NCBI GenBank assembly: GCA_002338715.1
Contig: DDIR01000093.1
Location: 1 to 35,947 of the forward strand
Direction of reading: 5' to 3'
Length of the DNA stretch: 35,947 nt
Source of the DNA: Phycisphaerales bacterium UBA1845
Lineage (GTDB): Bacteria > Planctomycetota > Phycisphaerae > UBA1845
Shown: piece after piece, positions 33,186-35,947 of the stretch
How the letters are laid out: each line of letters starts with the position of its first letter
How positions within the stretch are numbered: the stretch's first letter is position 1
Position numbers and translations under genes: made by a program
Notes under the pieces: generated by a model
The model's database searches: none
The model's input: only the letters and a program-made list of their open reading frames with translations
Told to the model about the DNA's origin: nothing

Positions 33186-35189
33186 TTACTGGTTCTCTTT
33201 TTCTTCGGGCAGATCGGTCAACACGACTTCGATCACGATCTGAAAGTGATAGTCGTCGTCGGCAAGCTCGCCCGTGATTGGGTCCGTTGGCTTGGGGCCG
33301 CCCTGCGCTGGGGGTGGCGTGCCGCCTCCGCGTCCTCCTCTGCCTTCACGTCCTCGACCAGTGCTGCTGGCTTTTTCCTGCGCGACCGTCAGTCCGATGC
33401 GATTGATAAAAAATCCCTGTCCCGGCACGCGGCCTGTCTTGCGCAGCGTTCGGACGAACGAGTTGTTGACGAAAAGGCCTTTCTCCTGGGCATCGGGGCC
33501 GCTGCCCTTTTTGTGTGGGGCATACCCTTGCAGCGTGATGATGAATCCGGGGCGATTCTCGCCGCCCTTCTTCTCGTAAGTCTTGGTGGACTCTTCCGAG
33601 TAGTCGCCCTTGATGACGTCGACCGCATCCACATCTGCCGCGAATTTGGATTCAAATGATTCGATAAAGATTTCGTTGCGCTTGTCGCGACTCAAGCCGG
33701 CTGACTTGATCGCGTCGACGTACTCTTCGGCGTTGGTGGCCGATTTGAGTTCGTCCGCGGGGTCAGGCAGCGCCGCATGAATCGCCGACAGGATCTTGAT
33801 CCAGACGGTCCGGTTGGCCAACAGCTTCTCAATGTTCTCGGCTTTCTTGATCTCATTCGAGCCTTGCGAAGTGAGGCTGTTGTATTGCTGGTTGAGCGAC
33901 TTAGACGCGGCCGAGATCAGCTTGCCGTATGGGCGCGGCGGCAAGTCGGACGGCGGGTTCAGAATCGTGCTCCACGCGCTGTCGTCCGAGACGGGCGGCG
34001 GTGCACTCGAATTGGCTTCGAGCGTGTTGCGGTCAGCCATCCCGCGGAACCACACGACGCCTGCGGTCAGGAGCAAGCAAGCGGCAGCCGCTGCGAGGAA
34101 CGGGCGTTTCTTTTTCCATGCCGACGCCATGGCGATTTCGGGCGGAAGCAGGTTGCTGGTGACTTTGCCCAGGTCGAGACCTTGCAGTGCGAGTCCATAC
34201 GCGACGCTGTAGTTTGACGCATCACCGGCGCTGCCTTCGGCGCTGGGAATACGAATCTTGCTGAAGTTGTCGATCTTGATCAGATCGAGCTGCAGGTTCT
34301 GCTTGATGTACTTTTGCAAGCCGGGCAGTTTGAACGCGTTGCCCATGCCGTAGACCTTGCCGATGTCGACGTCGCGGTGGGTGGCGGTGTAGTAACCGAC
34401 CGAACGCTGAAGTTCCTGCACGAGGTCGGCGAACACCGGACGCATCGCCTGGAAAATCTGGCGGGCGTACTTGCTCGTTGCAGCCGTCCGCTTGAGCGTT
34501 TCCGCTTTGGAGAACGACAGCTTGAACGCTTTGACCAGTGCCTCGGTGAAGTTGTTGCCGCCGAGTTGGATCGAGCGGGTCCACAGCGATGATTCCGTTC
34601 CGATGATCAGGTCGGTGCTTTCGGTGCCGATGTCGATGATGATCGTGGCGCTCTCACCGACGAGCCCGTCAAAGTGCATGGCGTTGAACGATGCCAATGG
34701 TGCGGCTTGGACGGCGTTGGCTTCGATGCCCTGCGAGTCGAAGTGGACGAGATGGTCGCGGATGAGTTCGCGCTTGATCGCGAAGATGCCGACTTCGACA
34801 TCGGGATTGCCTTCAGCTTCAAAGACCTGGTAGTCCCAGACAACTTCATCCATATCGAAGGGGATCTGCTGATCGGCTTCGTAGCGGACGATGTCGGGGA
34901 TTTTCTTTTTGTTTTCGACGGGCGGGAGTTTGCTGAAGCGCGCGAGGGTTTGCGCTCCGGGCACGCCGATGACGATCCGGTCGTTGGTGATGTCGTTCTT
35001 CGCGAGGAATTTTTCCAGCGCAGACGACCACAGGGCGTCGGGATCGGCGTCTTGCTGCGACATGATCTTGGAATGTTCGATGTAGTCGGTGCTGACGACT
35101 TCCACGCCGTCACCCGCCGCCCGGAGGCGAACGGCTTTGAATGCTGATTTACCGACGTCGATTCCCCAAACCGTCTGCGGGCCTGCCAT
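33186..35189 (-). CDS. PilM-PilN-like fusion protein
   Basis: The first ~350 residues are an actin-like PilM/GspL cytoplasmic ATP-binding domain: WGIDVGKSAFKAVRL (8-22), VPGAQTLARFSKLPP, FDMDEVVWDYQ, IIIDIGTESTDLIIG (about 186-200). A membrane helix at about 362-382 (FLAAAAACLLLTAGVVWF) follows, then a periplasmic part (about 400-667) with a PilN-like helix, AAPHKKGSG-type loops and a Gly/Arg-rich linker RGREGRGGRGGG (about 610-625). In most bacteria PilM and PilN are separate genes; here they are joined, as in GspL. RBS AGGAG lies 9 bases before the ATG. It heads the minus-strand operon. Confidence 0.85.
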   Translation of the reverse strand: MAGPQTVWGIDVGKSAFKAVRLRAAGDGVEVVSTDYIEHSKIMSQQDADPDALWSSALEKFLAKNDITNDRIVIGVPGAQTLARFSKLPPVENKKKIPDIVRYEADQQIPFDMDEVVWDYQVFEAEGNPDVEVGIFAIKRELIRDHLVHFDSQGIEANAVQAAPLASFNAMHFDGLVGESATIIIDIGTESTDLIIGTESSLWTRSIQLGGNNFTEALVKAFKLSFSKAETLKRTAATSKYARQIFQAMRPVFADLVQELQRSVGYYTATHRDVDIGKVYGMGNAFKLPGLQKYIKQNLQLDLIKIDNFSKIRIPSAEGSAGDASNYSVAYGLALQGLDLGKVTSNLLPPEIAMASAWKKKRPFLAAAAACLLLTAGVVWFRGMADRNTLEANSSAPPPVSDDSAWSTILNPPSDLPPRPYGKLISAASKSLNQQYNSLTSQGSNEIKKAENIEKLLANRTVWIKILSAIHAALPDPADELKSATNAEEYVDAIKSAGLSRDKRNEIFIESFESKFAADVDAVDVIKGDYSEESTKTYEKKGGENRPGFIITLQGYAPHKKGSGPDAQEKGLFVNNSFVRTLRKTGRVPGQGFFINRIGLTVAQEKASSTGRGREGRGGRGGGTPPPAQGGPKPTDPITGELADDDYHFQIVIEVVLTDLPEEKENQ

Positions 35190-35274
35190 CGTTGCGACTC
35201 CTGTCGTCCGTCGTGATGTGTGCGGTTGAAGTGTGACTCAAGCCACCCGTGGTGCGCACCAGATCACGTTGCGG

Positions 35275-35304
35275 TTGCCAATCTTGCGGCGGTTCTGCTA
35301 CATT
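35275..35304 (+). promoter_or_regulatory. Sigma70-type promoter for the mtaB-like gene
   Basis: TTGCCA (35275-35280), an 18-base spacer and TACATT (35299-35304). Only 9 bases separate the -10 from ATG 35314, so the RNA would start at or just before the start codon. The preceding 35190-35274 contains the divergent PilM ribosome site. Confidence 0.45.
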
Positions 35305-35313
35305 TTCTCTGCA

Positions 35314-35947
35314 ATGGGAGCTAAGTATCGGTTAACCACGCTGGGCTGTAAAGTCAATCAATACGAGACGGAGCAAGTGCGCGAACTGCTCGAGTCGTTT
35401 GGCATGACGCAAGCCGCCAAGGGTGAAGATGCCGATCTTGCCATCGTCAACACATGTGCGGTGACATGCAGCGCGACTGCAAGAAGTCGGCAGGCACTTC
35501 GTCGATCGTCCAAAAAGGGCGCGACACCCACCATCGCCATCGGCTGCTATGCGTCTGCCGAGCCCGATGCCATCCGAAAAATCGATGGCGTGACCCACGT
35601 CCTGGGGCACGAAACAGAAACTCTCAGTGCAATCCGTCAAGCCGTGGTTGATCGATTCGGTGAACCCGAGCCCGTTTCGATCGAACGGGGGCGGGTCAGT
35701 CAGCCGCCAGAGGTTGATGACGATTTCGAGCCGTTCGCGGAACCGCTTGTACCGGTGGGGCTTCGCCTCAAATCCCGAATCGAGCAGGCTCCCCCCGGAT
35801 CGACCGAAACGAGGCGAACCCAACCGGAAACACAGTCCCAAGCGGAAACACAGTGTCCTACTAACAACTATAGTATTGTTCGCGCGTTGCCCATAGTCAA
35901 TTCAGAAGCCGATTTTTCCGGGCCAATTTCAGGGTTGCCTATGGCAG
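35314..35947 (+). CDS. mtaB: MtaB-type tRNA methylthiotransferase (3' partial)
   Basis: The reading frame runs open to the window edge (211 codons). It starts MGAKYRLTTLGCKVNQYETEQ, the MtaB/MiaB N-terminus. Cluster-binding Cys residues are in LGCKVN (12), NTCAVTC (48) and IGCYA (82). MtaB adds the methylthio group to t6A37 in tRNA using two 4Fe-4S clusters. The UPF0004 domain ends near 125. In family members the radical-SAM CxxxCxxC follows soon after, but here about 85 residues of polar low-complexity linker (for example QPETQSQAETQ) come first and the radical-SAM motif is beyond the edge. Confidence 0.85.
   Translation, partial: MGAKYRLTTLGCKVNQYETEQVRELLESFGMTQAAKGEDADLAIVNTCAVTCSATARSRQALRRSSKKGATPTIAIGCYASAEPDAIRKIDGVTHVLGHETETLSAIRQAVVDRFGEPEPVSIERGRVSQPPEVDDDFEPFAEPLVPVGLRLKSRIEQAPPGSTETRRTQPETQSQAETQCPTNNYSIVRALPIVNSEADFSGPISGLPMA

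Overview
The window is GC-rich, densely coded bacterial chromosome. It looks like a planctomycete, most plausibly a Phycisphaerae-type lineage. Signs of this are a secreted PEP-CTERM protein, a PKD-domain surface protein ending in a Cys-Gly/membrane/Arg tail, FHA-GAF-phosphatase and GspE genes next to each other, a PilM-centred secretion/pilus operon with lineage-specific partners, and secreted PQQ-like beta-propellers. No 16S gene or other decisive marker is present, so the taxonomy is inference.

Left part (1-11 kb) is mainly housekeeping: the end of a PKD surface protein, a stand-alone Clp N-domain protein, an S4-less TlyA-type rRNA methyltransferase, ribosomal protein S20 with a clear terminator, a TPR protein, the def-fmt pair (formyl-methionine removal and addition), a small membrane-anchored protein, an ATP-grasp/HAD pair, CinA and an orphan beta-class DNA methyltransferase. 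Its intergenic gaps hold three ungapped copies of a 160-bp dispersed repeat built around a dRS3-like hairpin, and a cluster of TGTCNGACA palindromes.

Middle part (11-18 kb): GspE ATPase and a FHA-GAF-PP2C phosphatase in tandem, a secreted alpha/beta hydrolase, a DtxR/MntR-type metal regulator, a small CxxC protein and a PEP-CTERM protein with a strong terminator.

The accessory-looking part (18.5-29.2 kb) is a run of seven plus-strand genes: a PaaK-like adenylate-forming ligase, two overlapping secreted PQQ-like beta-propeller genes, a LuxE-sized ligase lacking its C-terminal domain, a LuxC-sized aldehyde-dehydrogenase-fold reductase (TGATG overlap), an iron-type alcohol dehydrogenase and a solute-binding lipoprotein. 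The LuxE/LuxC/ADH order suggests a carboxylate-aldehyde-alcohol conversion route without luciferase. This is the best candidate for an undescribed system here. Three short repeats (17-bp tandem, 22-bp perfect inverted, 19-bp tandem) punctuate the run.

Right part (29.3-35.2 kb, minus strand) is one operon: a PilM-PilN-like fusion, a PilO-like protein, a large membrane-anchored protein and a HEAT-PDZ protein. Together they look like the inner-membrane platform of a type IV pilus or type II secretion machine, which the GspE ATPase at 11.3 kb could power. A truncated mtaB-like methylthiotransferase gene with an unusual linker ends the window.
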